Assembly: GCF_008369325.1 (NCBI RefSeq)
Contig: NZ_VOBI01000030.1
Span: 1-41,281 of the forward strand
DNA length: 41,281 bases
From: Pseudomonas sp. ANT_H12B
GTDB lineage: Bacteria; Pseudomonadota; Gammaproteobacteria; Pseudomonadales; Pseudomonadaceae
Direction: 5' to 3'
Shown here: in pieces, positions 25,822 through 33,536 of the stretch
Numbering within the stretch: position 1 is the first letter of the stretch
How the letters are laid out: each line of letters opens with the position of its first letter
Notes under the pieces: model-generated
The model's input: the letters and a program-made list of their open reading frames with translations, nothing else
Told to the model about the DNA's origin: nothing
Database searches by the model: none
Program-made: the position numbers and the translations under genes

Positions 25822-27201
25822 ATGGCTTTGGATTTATTCGTCGTTCTCATATACGCCGCCGCGATGCTGGTACTTGGCTACTTCGGCATGCGCAAGGCCA
25901 AGACCAACGAAGACTACCTGGTCGCCGGTCGTAACCTCGGCCCGACCCTGTACATGGGCACCATGGCCGCGACCGTTCTGGGTGGTGCGTCCACCGTCGG
26001 CACCGTGCGCCTGGGCTACGTCCATGGTATTTCCGGTTTCTGGCTCTGCGCCGCACTGGGTTGCGGGATCGTGGCGCTGAACCTGTTCCTCGCCAAACCG
26101 CTGCTGAAGCTGAAGATCTACACCGTCACCCAGGTCCTGGAAAAACGCTACAACCCGATGGCCCGCTCCGCGAGCGCGGCGATCATGCTGGCCTATGCGC
26201 TGATGATTGGCGTGACCTCGATCCTGGCAATCGGCACCGTGCTGCAAGTGCTGTTCGGCCTGCCGTTCTGGATCTCGGTACTACTTGGCGGTGGCGTGGT
26301 GGTGGTTTACTCGGCCATCGGCGGCATGTGGTCGCTGACCCTGACCGACATCGTCCAGTTCGTGATCAAGACCGTCGGCCTGATGTTCATCCTGTTGCCG
26401 ATCTGCCTATACCGCGTCGGCGGTTGGGATGAGTTGGTGTTGAAACTGCCCGAGGCTGCCTTCAGCTTCACCACGATTGGCTGGGACACCATCATCACCT
26501 ACTTCATGATCTACTTCTTCGGGATCCTGATTGGCCAGGATATCTGGCAGCGTGTGTTCACCGTCCGAACAGCCAAAGTCGCTCAGTACGCCGGTACCTT
26601 CGCGGGTATCTACTGCATCTTCTACGGTCTGGCCTGTGCTCTGATTGGCATGGCCGCTCATGTCCTGATCCCGGACCTGGACAACGTCAACAACGCCTTC
26701 GCTGCCATCGTCAAGCTGTCCCTGCCGGACGGTATTCGTGGCTTGGTGATCGCTGCTGCACTGGCCGCCATGATGTCCACCGCCAGCGCCGGTCTGCTCG
26801 CCGCATCCACCACCCTGACCGAAGACCTGCTGCCGAAACTGCGCGGCGGTAAACAGTCGAGCCTGCGCATCAACCGCCTGTTCACCCTGCTGACCGGCAT
26901 CGCCGTACTCGGCATCGCGCTGGTGGTCAACGACGTGATCAGCGCGCTGACCCTGGCGTACAACCTGTTGGTGGGTGGCATGCTGATCCCGCTGATCGGT
27001 GCGATCTTCTGGAAACGCGCAACCACCGCCGGCGCTATCGCCAGCATGGGCCTGGGCTTCGCTACCGCGCTGGTGTTCATGATCAAGGACGGCATGGACG
27101 CCAACACTCCGATCTACTACAGCCTCGGCGTAGGTCTGGTGAGTTTCGTGGTGATCAGCTTGCTGTCCCGTCGTCCGGCAGCGGTGGCGAGCGCCATCTA
27201 A
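25822..27201 (+). CDS. Sodium:solute symporter (SSS family)
   Basis: This 459-aa membrane protein has about 13 hydrophobic segments and the SSS-family opening NEDYLVAGRNLG after TM1. GGASTVGTVRLGYVHG lies near residue 60 and the ALAAMMSTASAGLLAAS sodium-site region near 315-331. It should couple sodium to uptake of an organic solute. The ATG at 25822 has GGAG 10 nt upstream and begins with TM1; the frame is open to 25783. In P. aeruginosa a symporter occupies the same relative place near gbuA. The substrate is not readable from sequence. Confidence 0.88.
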   Translation: MALDLFVVLIYAAAMLVLGYFGMRKAKTNEDYLVAGRNLGPTLYMGTMAATVLGGASTVGTVRLGYVHGISGFWLCAALGCGIVALNLFLAKPLLKLKIYTVTQVLEKRYNPMARSASAAIMLAYALMIGVTSILAIGTVLQVLFGLPFWISVLLGGGVVVVYSAIGGMWSLTLTDIVQFVIKTVGLMFILLPICLYRVGGWDELVLKLPEAAFSFTTIGWDTIITYFMIYFFGILIGQDIWQRVFTVRTAKVAQYAGTFAGIYCIFYGLACALIGMAAHVLIPDLDNVNNAFAAIVKLSLPDGIRGLVIAAALAAMMSTASAGLLAASTTLTEDLLPKLRGGKQSSLRINRLFTLLTGIAVLGIALVVNDVISALTLAYNLLVGGMLIPLIGAIFWKRATTAGAIASMGLGFATALVFMIKDGMDANTPIYYSLGVGLVSFVVISLLSRRPAAVASAI

Positions 27202-27231
27202 GCTGAAAAGAATGGATTAACGTTTTCTTCG

Positions 27232-27267
27232 ACGGGTGTGGCGTCGGTTGCCACACCCGTTTTTTTT
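27232..27267 (+). terminator. Intrinsic terminator after the symporter
   Basis: ACGGGTGTGGC (27232-27242) pairs with GCCACACCCGT (27250-27260) around a 7-nt loop and is followed by eight T residues (27260-27267). It closes the symporter transcript before the MBL-fold gene. Confidence 0.95.
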
Positions 27268-27286
27268 CGTCTGAAGGAATCAGCTT

Positions 27287-28012
27287 ATGAAGATCGTCAG
27301 CCGCGACCAATGGTTCGAGGTCAAACAACTCAGTGACGGGGTGCGCCTGATTCACGAGCCTTACATCCGTCCCTTCTACCGCTGCAATCTTTGGCACATT
27401 CAGGGTCGCGACAAGGACTTGCTGCTCGACAGCGGTTCCGGGCTGGTGAGTCTGCGCGAGCAATTGCCGTGGATTACCGAACGGCCGCTGGTGGCGGTGG
27501 CGAGTCACTGCCATTTCGACCATATTGCCGGGCACCACGAATTTCCCGAACGACTGGTGCACCCCGCCGAAGCGCAAATCCTCGCCTCACCGGACGGAGA
27601 GAACACGTTATCCACGGCTTTTGTCGGCGACGAGATGTTCGAAGCCCACCCTGACTGCCCGTTGTGCTACGCCGAGTATCGAGTCAAAGCCGCGCCAGCC
27701 ACCGGGTTGATCGAAGAAGGCGACGTGCTGGACCTGGGCGACCGAGTCCTGCAGGTGCTGCACACACCGGGACATTCACCGGGTGGCATCAGCCTGTATG
27801 AAGCGGCGACCGAAACCCTGTTCAGCGGTGACATCATCTATGACGGGCCGCTGATCGAAGACGCCTACCACTCCAACCTCGACGACTACGCGCGCAGTTT
27901 GCAGCGTTTGCGCGCGTTGCCGATCCGCACGGTGCATGGCGGGCATTTCGGGAGTTTTTCCGGGGGGCATTTGCGCACGATGATTGACGAGTGGCAGCGC
28001 TCGCACGCTTGA
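27287..28012 (+). CDS. Metallo-beta-lactamase-fold hydrolase
   Basis: This 241-aa cytoplasmic protein has the zinc-site motifs of the MBL superfamily: H74-C-H76-F-D78-H79, H163 in HTPGHSPGG, D182 in SGDIIYDG and a late histidine in VHGGH. A cysteine pair in PDCPLC (about 124-127) is additional. It resembles glyoxalase II-like hydrolases of the superfamily, but the substrate is unknown. GAAGGA lies about 9 nt before the ATG. It follows a strong terminator, so it likely has its own promoter. The ACP-like gene begins 55 bp downstream on the same strand. Confidence 0.88.
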   Translation: MKIVSRDQWFEVKQLSDGVRLIHEPYIRPFYRCNLWHIQGRDKDLLLDSGSGLVSLREQLPWITERPLVAVASHCHFDHIAGHHEFPERLVHPAEAQILASPDGENTLSTAFVGDEMFEAHPDCPLCYAEYRVKAAPATGLIEEGDVLDLGDRVLQVLHTPGHSPGGISLYEAATETLFSGDIIYDGPLIEDAYHSNLDDYARSLQRLRALPIRTVHGGHFGSFSGGHLRTMIDEWQRSHA

Positions 28013-28038
28013 AGCCTGCTGTACTCAGACCTAGGGAC

Positions 28039-28049
28039 AACAACAATAA
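28039..28049 (+). promoter_or_regulatory. A-rich Hfq/Crc-like motif before the ACP-like gene
   Basis: AACAACAATAA fits the AAYAAYAA pattern and lies 18 bp before the ATG at 28068. Its position in the leader allows translational repression by Hfq-Crc. A chance match in an A-rich leader cannot be excluded. Confidence 0.4.
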
Positions 28050-28067
28050 CGCCCTCGAAGAACAACC

Positions 28068-28319
28068 ATGAAAAGAGCTGCCGTTCGTGCTGCCGTGCAT
28101 CGCTTCATCAGCCGCGTGCTGGAGGGTCAGGATGACTTCGACGACAACGCCAGCCTGGCGCAGTTGGGATTGGACAAAGACGACATTGAGGAACTGATCT
28201 TCCACCTGGAAGATGAGTTGGGGTTGACCGCGTTTACGGCCGAAGAAGATCAGATGCTCAAGACGGCGAGGACGGCGAACGACTTGAGCCGGTTTTTGAT
28301 TGAAATCGGGCGGCATTGA
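28068..28319 (+). CDS. Acyl-carrier-like small protein lacking the carrier serine
   Basis: This 83-aa acidic protein has a four-helix ACP-like pattern: helix I (VRAAVHRFISRVLEG), DDFDDNASLAQLGLDKDDIEEL leading into helix II, HLEDELGL, and a last helix (ANDLSRFLIEI). Carrier proteins have D-S-L at the start of helix II with the phosphopantetheine serine. Here the aligned residues read LDKDDIEEL, around residue 37, with no serine, so a carrier function is doubtful. It lies 55 bp after the MBL-fold gene. No strong ribosome site is evident (GAAGAA at about 28058). Function is unknown; a regulatory ACP-fold protein is possible. Confidence 0.75.
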   Translation: MKRAAVRAAVHRFISRVLEGQDDFDDNASLAQLGLDKDDIEELIFHLEDELGLTAFTAEEDQMLKTARTANDLSRFLIEIGRH

Positions 28320-28352
28320 AACCGCCCGTTAATTGGATTCGCCTGTGCCCCC

Positions 28353-28501
28353 GTAGCAGCTGCCGAGCATCGCGAGGCTGCGTTCGGTGCGGGCCGCGTT
28401 TGGACGAAGCCGTCGTGAAACCTGCGACCTCATTCCTTCAGACTTATCGCGTTAGCCAGATTGCGACTGCTTCGCAGCCGAATGCAGGCTCGGCAGCTGC
28501 T
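28353..28501. repeat. Inverted pair of GTAGCAGCTGCCGAGC repeats
   Basis: GTAGCAGCTGCCGAGCATCG with GAGGCTGCG (28353-28382) and CGCAGCCG with GGCTCGGCAGCTGCT (28473-28501) are inverted copies about 90 bp apart. This is a second, distinct family of short dispersed Pseudomonas repeat. It fills much of the gap between the ACP-like gene and the small minus-strand gene, where I see no other gene. Confidence 0.7.
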
Positions 28502-28537
28502 CCATCGGCAGCTACAGCAACAACGGCTGCGTCGCGC

Positions 28538-28666
28538 TTACCGGCGGCGCTGCTGGCGTCGGCGTTGTTCGTCGTCAGTGCGGATAGGCACAGGTTGCAG
28601 AGGCGGTTCGATCAAACCGAGTGCAACACCCAAGTCGTGCAGCCAGTTTTGGATTTTCTCTTTCAT
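28538..28666 (-). CDS. 42-aa PA1414-like small protein
   Basis: From the ATG at 28666, with AAGGGGG about 5 nt upstream, the product is 42 aa: an amphipathic N-terminus (KEKIQNWLHDLGVALGL), a proline-rich middle (EPPLQPVP) and an arginine/glutamine-rich tail. From memory it resembles P. aeruginosa PA1414, a small ORF strongly induced by low oxygen and associated with the sRNA SicX. The region of the gbuA cluster is the same one. I found only a half match to an Anr box (TTGAT) upstream, so oxygen control is not shown here. Confidence 0.55.
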   Translation of the reverse strand: MKEKIQNWLHDLGVALGLIEPPLQPVPIRTDDEQRRRQQRRR

Positions 28667-28805
28667 GGTGCCCCCTTCAGGGTAGTGCCGAGCGACCGGA
28701 ATTCTGTAGTCGCTTCGCACTGATAATAGTCCGAAGTCCTACGCATTGCTCGCCCAAAGTCGCAATGATCTGTTACTGAATTGATCAAAATACCTGACCG
28801 ATAGT

Positions 28806-29699
28806 TCAAACAATCGCTTTGGCCTGCATCGGCACCGAGGGATAGACCGCCTGTTGCTGCTCGATCCACGCGTTCAGATTGGCCCCGACCATGCCTTTGC
28901 GCCACATTAGCCACGTCGTCGCGCTGGCAAACGGTTCGGCCAACGAATGCACCGCGACGCTTTCACGGCCCGGCAGGCTGGCGAGCATCGACTCCGACAT
29001 CAGCGCCACACCCGAGCCTGCAATCACACAGGCAAGCATCCCCGGGTAGGACTCGATCTCTATCGCACGGCCCATTGCCGCATGGTCGTGCGCAAACCAG
29101 GCCTCCAGACGCATCCGGTAGGAACAGCCCTGTCGAAAAGTGAACACGGATCGCCCTTGCACATCCAGTGCGCTGTGTACTGGTGGGTGATCAGCCTCGC
29201 TAATCAGCACCAGCCGTTCGTCGCATAACGGCACGCCATCAAGTCCGGCCAATTCCAACGGACCGTCCACCAGCGCCGCATCGAGGCGGCCGGTGAGCAG
29301 GCCTTCTAGTAATTCACCGCTGGGACCGGACCGCACTTGCAGATTCACCGCCGGATAACTGCGGTGATAGCCCGCCAACAACCCTGGAAGGTGTATGGCG
29401 GCCGTGCTGTACATGGTGCCGAGCACGAAGTCACCTGCCGGTTGCCCGCCCTGCACCGCCGCGCTGGCTTCGTCATGCAGGGCGAACAGCTTTCCTGTGT
29501 AGTCCAGAAGGACTTTTCCCGCAGGCGACAACTGCAAACGCTGACGCTCACGCAGGAACAGTTCGACACCGAGCTGCTCTTCCAGCTGTTTGAGCCGGGT
29601 CGATAGGTTGGACGGTACCCGATGCAGACGCTCAGCGGCACGAGTGATCGAGCCTTCCTCGGCCACCGCCTGGAAGATCCGCAATTGGCTGAATTCCAC
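28806..29699 (-). CDS. LysR-family transcriptional regulator
   Basis: This 297-aa LysR-type regulator has an N-terminal winged helix (EFSQLRIFQAVAEEGSITRAA, then HRVPSNLSTRLKQLEEQLG) and a C-terminal ligand-binding domain. A GTG at 29699 is chosen because GGAG lies 6 nt upstream. The alternative TTG at 29711 would overlap that site. It is divergent from the MFS gene at 29804, and the 104-bp gap should hold both promoters. It may control that transporter. It resembles the YneJ/PtrR branch, but the effector is unknown. Confidence 0.85.
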   Translation of the reverse strand: MEFSQLRIFQAVAEEGSITRAAERLHRVPSNLSTRLKQLEEQLGVELFLRERQRLQLSPAGKVLLDYTGKLFALHDEASAAVQGGQPAGDFVLGTMYSTAAIHLPGLLAGYHRSYPAVNLQVRSGPSGELLEGLLTGRLDAALVDGPLELAGLDGVPLCDERLVLISEADHPPVHSALDVQGRSVFTFRQGCSYRMRLEAWFAHDHAAMGRAIEIESYPGMLACVIAGSGVALMSESMLASLPGRESVAVHSLAEPFASATTWLMWRKGMVGANLNAWIEQQQAVYPSVPMQAKAIV

Positions 29700-29803
29700 A
29701 CCATTCTCCAAATCAGAACAAGTTACTCACTATTATTCATTTTTAAAGAAAGTCAATCGATCCTAGCCTAACGGTCATTGATCCTCTGTTGGAACTCAGA
29801 CCT

Positions 29804-30985
29804 ATGTCTCCTCTGATTCGCTTACTCGCCAGTTTTATCGCCCTGATGATGGCCATGGGCATCGGGCGTTTCGCCCTCACGCCGCAACTGCCGCACCTGC
29901 TCAGCGAAGGCCAGATCGACCTGACCGCCGCTGGTCTGATTGCAGCGGCCAACTACCTTGGCTACTTCGTCGGCGCGGTGGACGCGATGTTCTCTCGCCG
30001 CCCGGAGCAAGTTCGTCGACGTCTGCTGGGTGGCTTGTGGTTGTGTGTGCTGCTGACCCTGGCCTCGTTCTGGGCCAATGGTTTCTGGTCACATCTGCTG
30101 CTGCGCTTTGGCACCGGTGTGGCCAGCGCCTGGGTGTTGGTGATGATTACCGCATTGAGCCAGCCACTGGCAACGGCGGCCGGGCGCCCACGGCTCGGTG
30201 CCCTGGTATTTGCCGGACCGGGTCTGGGGATTTTTCTCACAGGACTGTTGGCTCTGGGTTCGAACCTGCTGGGCCAGACTTCCGCAACCTTGTGGCTGGT
30301 ATACGCCGCCGTTGGTCTGGTGATGTTGTTGGGGATTGTGCCGTTCCTGCCGCAGCCGTCCGCGACCGTGGTCGTCACACCCAGTGTCGCCGGTTCGGGC
30401 AATCAAGGCATCGGCCGTTTAGGCCTGATCTATGGGTTGTACGGTTTGGGCTACATCATTCCGGCCACGTTCCTCTCGCAAATGGCCAATGCGCAGTTCC
30501 ATGGCCAATGGCAGGCGGATTTATTCTGGCCATGTTTTGGCTTGGCGTCGGCCATCGGAGTGGTGCTGGTGAGTCTGCGTCGCCAGCAGCTGAATGGCAC
30601 TCGTCGTTGGCTAATGGCGACGTTGTGGCTGCAAGCCGCCGGTGTGTTTGCCTGCCTGTTGGGTAGCGGTCCGGGACTGGCACTGGGGGTGATGCTGTGT
30701 GGCACGCCGTTCCTGGCCTGCATGCAACTGGTGATGCAACGTTCCCGGGAACTGGCGCCCCACGCCACTCAGCGCAACGCCGGGTTGCTGACGGCGTGCT
30801 TTGCCGTAGGCCAGCTCAGCGGCCCGTTGCTGGCGGCGTTGAGCAGCCATTTCAGTGGCGGTTTGCAGCCAGCACTGGTGTTCGCCGGGTGTGGTTTGCT
30901 GCTGGCTGGCGGTTTGCTGTTTCGTCCGGTCAGTGCTGCCCGAGGGCTTTGCGCAAACGACGGCGCACCCACTGCTCAGCGCTGA
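29804..30985 (+). CDS. YbfB/YjiJ-type MFS transporter
   Basis: This 393-aa membrane protein has about 12 hydrophobic segments and the family's early motif MAMGIGRFALTPQLP near residue 17, followed by AAGLIAAANYLGYFVGA. The ATG at 29804 gives a compact N-terminus; a TTG at 29789 is less likely. Its 3' end overlaps the convergent EamA gene by 56 bp. The divergent LysR gene is the likely regulator. The substrate is unknown. Confidence 0.85.
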   Translation: MSPLIRLLASFIALMMAMGIGRFALTPQLPHLLSEGQIDLTAAGLIAAANYLGYFVGAVDAMFSRRPEQVRRRLLGGLWLCVLLTLASFWANGFWSHLLLRFGTGVASAWVLVMITALSQPLATAAGRPRLGALVFAGPGLGIFLTGLLALGSNLLGQTSATLWLVYAAVGLVMLLGIVPFLPQPSATVVVTPSVAGSGNQGIGRLGLIYGLYGLGYIIPATFLSQMANAQFHGQWQADLFWPCFGLASAIGVVLVSLRRQQLNGTRRWLMATLWLQAAGVFACLLGSGPGLALGVMLCGTPFLACMQLVMQRSRELAPHATQRNAGLLTACFAVGQLSGPLLAALSSHFSGGLQPALVFAGCGLLLAGGLLFRPVSAARGLCANDGAPTAQR

Positions 30986-31862
30986 CAAAAGTGATGCCCA
31001 GCAACACCAGCACCGCTCCAATCACGAAGTTGAAGCTCAGTTCTTCGCCCAGCAGCACCACACCGAACGTGACGCCAAACAGCGGAGTCATGAACGAAAA
31101 TACAGCCAGGTTCGCCGCCAGATAACGACGCAGCAGCCAAAACCAGGTCAAGTAACTGAAGAACGACACCACCAACCCTTGGAACAACACACTGGCCACC
31201 GCCACGGTGGTCAGGCTGACGTGGGTGACCTGGCCGGTGAGCATCGCGATCACTAGCAGACCGACGAAACCGACAATCAATTGATAGAACAGGGTCAGGG
31301 TCACCGGCGCTTCCGATAGACGCGAGGCGCGCACCACCACCGTGGTTGCGCCCCAAGACGCGCCGGCCAGTACACCCAAGGCATCGCCCATCAACATGCG
31401 CTGATCGAGGTTGTCCCAGGAAACACCACCGGCAAACGCGATGGCGATCCCGACAAAAGCGAGGAAAATGCCCAACCATTGGACAGGCCTTAAACGTTCA
31501 CTTGGCAACAACCAGTGAACGCCCAATGCGGTGAAGATCGGGGCGGTGTAGAGAAACACTGACATGTGCGCCGCCGTGGTCAGCTGCAAGCCCTCGGATA
31601 TGAAGTAGAACTCCAGGCCAAAAAGCGCACCCGCCAGTAGTCCACCGCGCCAGGTAGTACCGACTTGATCCCAGCCGCCTTTCCAGCAGATCAACAGTCC
31701 TACGAGTAACGCGGAAATACCCGAGCGCCCGGCGGCCTGCATGACCGGCGCAATGTCTGGTGCCGCCCACTTGATCATTACTTGCTGAATACCCCAGATC
31801 AGGCACAACCCGATCATTACTTGCAGGGCAAACCCATCGGCGCTACGCCGGGTGGCGCTCAC
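30930..31862 (-). CDS. EamA/DMT-family transporter
   Basis: This 310-aa protein has ten hydrophobic segments in two five-helix EamA repeats (about 10-135 and 150-290). Signs include FGLEFYFISEGLQLTTAAHMSVFL in the first half and SFFSYLTWFWLLRRY in the second. A GTG at 31862 is chosen because GAGGT lies 6-7 nt upstream; the frame is open to 31913 without a better site. It probably exports amino acids or other metabolites. The last 56 bp overlap the MFS gene tail to tail. Confidence 0.87.
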   Translation of the reverse strand: MSATRRSADGFALQVMIGLCLIWGIQQVMIKWAAPDIAPVMQAAGRSGISALLVGLLICWKGGWDQVGTTWRGGLLAGALFGLEFYFISEGLQLTTAAHMSVFLYTAPIFTALGVHWLLPSERLRPVQWLGIFLAFVGIAIAFAGGVSWDNLDQRMLMGDALGVLAGASWGATTVVVRASRLSEAPVTLTLFYQLIVGFVGLLVIAMLTGQVTHVSLTTVAVASVLFQGLVVSFFSYLTWFWLLRRYLAANLAVFSFMTPLFGVTFGVVLLGEELSFNFVIGAVLVLLGITFVSAEQWVRRRLRKALGQH

Positions 31863-31904
31863 AAGTACACCTCGACAACACAATCCATGGCAGTGACTCA
31901 ACCG

Positions 31905-31934
31905 TAAAAACAAAACCCCGGTGCAAGGCCGGGG
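31905..31934 (-). terminator. Intrinsic terminator after the CvfB-like gene
   Basis: On the minus strand CCCCGG (31934-31929) pairs with CCGGGG (31921-31916) around a 7-nt loop, followed by TTTTGTTTTT. It lies 5 bp beyond the stop of the S1-domain gene and separates it from the EamA gene. Confidence 0.88.
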
Positions 31935-31939
31935 CGAAT

Positions 31940-32776
31940 TCAGCTCAGTTCAATGCGATCGGCATGAATGACGATCTGGCCGTTCTTGTACAGCGCACCG
32001 ATGGCTTTCTTGAAGTTGCCTTTACTGACACCGAACATACTGCTGATCACCGTCGGGTCGCTCTTGTCGCTGACCGGCAGGCTGCCGTTGTTTTCGCGCA
32101 ACTTGGCGAGGATCTTCGAGTTCAGGCTGGTGGACGCTTCTTCGCCTACCGGTTGCAGGCTCAGGCTGATCTTGCCGTCGGTACGGACTTCTTTGATAAA
32201 GCCCTTCTCTTCTTTACCGGCGCGCATGAACTTGAAGATTTCGTTCTTGTGGATCAGGCCCCAGTGCTTGTTGTTGATGATTGCCTTGAAGCCCATGTCG
32301 GTGGCTTCGGCTACCAGCAAATCGACTTCCTGGCCAGGGGTGTAGTTGCCCGGGGTCTTGTCCAGGTAGCGATCCAGACGCGCCGTCGCGGTGATGCGTC
32401 GGGTGTGCTTGTCGAGGTAAACGTGCACCACGACATACTCGCCGGCGGTCATCTGGCGCTTTTCTTCGGAGTACGGCAGCAACAGATCCTTCGGCAAGCC
32501 CCAATCCAGGAATACGCCGATGCTGTTGACTTCAACAACTTTCAAACTGGCAAATTCACCGACCTGAACTTTCGGCTTTTCGGTAGTTGCGATGAGTTTG
32601 TCATCGCTGTCCAGATAAATAAAAACATTGAGCCAGTCTTCATCTTCGCTGGGAATATCTTTGGGAATATAACGATTAGGCAGGAGGATTTCGCCATCCG
32701 CGCCGCCGTCCAGATATAAACCGAAGTTAGTGTGTTTAACCACTTGCAAACTGTTGTAACGCCCGACTAAAGCCAT
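31940..32776 (-). CDS. CvfB-like S1-domain RNA-binding protein
   Basis: This 278-aa protein matches CvfB/YitL-type proteins: tandem S1-like OB domains (about 1-60, 65-135 and 145-210) and a C-terminal winged helix (about 220-278). The typical VKHTNFGLYLDGG, NSIGVFLDWGLPKDLLLP and ATDMGFKAIINNKHWGLIHKNEIF stretches are present, and the C-terminus carries GVSKGNFKKAIGALYKNG. It should bind RNA or ribosomes and modulate expression. The ATG at 32776 (MALVGRYN) has GAGGG 8 nt upstream. The extension to 32791 is not supported. A terminator follows immediately. Confidence 0.88.
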   Translation of the reverse strand: MALVGRYNSLQVVKHTNFGLYLDGGADGEILLPNRYIPKDIPSEDEDWLNVFIYLDSDDKLIATTEKPKVQVGEFASLKVVEVNSIGVFLDWGLPKDLLLPYSEEKRQMTAGEYVVVHVYLDKHTRRITATARLDRYLDKTPGNYTPGQEVDLLVAEATDMGFKAIINNKHWGLIHKNEIFKFMRAGKEEKGFIKEVRTDGKISLSLQPVGEEASTSLNSKILAKLRENNGSLPVSDKSDPTVISSMFGVSKGNFKKAIGALYKNGQIVIHADRIELS

Positions 32777-33137
32777 TTCCAATACCCTCATTGCGTGGGC
32801 GGCATTCTACCCGGTTTTGCGGACCGCGTTCGATGGCCGGCCCGGTGGCGCAGGAAAATCCTCTGAAGGCCTTAATTTTTCTGGTTTTTTCCGACTGTGC
32901 GTGGCCGCTCGTCAGACCGACTTGGCGATCTGTTTCGCATCCAGCCAGCCCAAAAAGCACTATTTTTTCATCGATGTTCTTAGTTAAAACAGCAGCTTAG
33001 GGGGATATTACGAATAATAACTTGCGTTTAGCCCAGCACTCGCGATGTGTATTTCAGGGGGATATTTACCAAGCAATTGTCAAGTATTTCCTGTACGATG
33101 CGTGGCCAAGTTAATTTTCTATAGGTTAATGGCCGCC
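32777..33137. other. Intergenic leader between divergent genes
   Basis: This 361-bp stretch separates the divergent CvfB-like gene and the 59-aa gene and should hold both promoters. It turns AT-rich from about 32950. GGGGATATT occurs at 33001-33009 and again at 33058-33066. I could not place a convincing -35/-10 pair, and I see no further gene. Confidence 0.5.
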
Positions 33138-33317
33138 ATGCGTGTAAAAGCATCCAACAGCAAAGCAAAGCCAGCTCCAGCCGTTGAAACCAGCGAATCG
33201 ATCAACAACCAGATTGCTGCGTTCCTCAAGTCCGGCGGCGAGATCCAGCAAATTGCCAAAGGCGTCAGCGGCCAGACGTTCGGCCCGTCCAAGCAGATCA
33301 CTCTGGGCAAGAAGTAA
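33138..33317 (+). CDS. 59-aa basic protein with a SutA-like core
   Basis: From the ATG at 33138 (MRVKAS) the product is a 59-aa soluble protein. It has a lysine/alanine-rich, probably disordered N-terminus and the core SINNQIAAFLKSGGEIQQI, ending in SKQITLGKK. The core resembles the EFLAKGGKVQEVE helix-plus-turn of the RNA polymerase-binding regulator SutA of Pseudomonas, but the acidic arm of SutA is missing. TAGG is 12 nt upstream; the alternative ATG at 33129 is too close to it. Function is unknown. Confidence 0.65.
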   Translation: MRVKASNSKAKPAPAVETSESINNQIAAFLKSGGEIQQIAKGVSGQTFGPSKQITLGKK

Positions 33318-33351
33318 CTCCCCCCAGGATCCGCCGCGTCACCTGGTCCCT

Positions 33352-33376
33352 AAGCGCTTTGAGCTTCGAAGCGCTT
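33352..33376. other. Inverted repeat after the 59-aa gene
   Basis: AAGCGCTT at 33352-33359 and 33369-33376 can pair across a 9-nt loop. No T-run follows, so termination is uncertain. It lies in a 219-bp gap with no gene that I can support. Confidence 0.4.
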
Positions 33377-33536
33377 GGACTGGAACCTCCTCGCAACACC
33401 CCGCCAAACCCATCAATATTTCAAAAATCGACGAACGGCCCTCGATGCCGAGCATTCGCCGGTATGCTTGCACACGTCTAGATCAAGCATTTCAGTAGAT
33501 TTTTAGTTCCTGCTCCTCGCTGTCATGGAGTGACGC

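Noticed and set aside
28316..28723. 135-aa plus-strand frame after the ACP-like gene
   Set aside because: It runs through an inverted repeat pair and opposite the 42-aa gene, with no ribosome site or motif.
28770..28800. Anr/FNR box upstream of the PA1414-like gene
   Set aside because: On the minus strand TTGATCAATTCAG has only the first half of TTGAT-N4-ATCAA, so it was not listed as a site.
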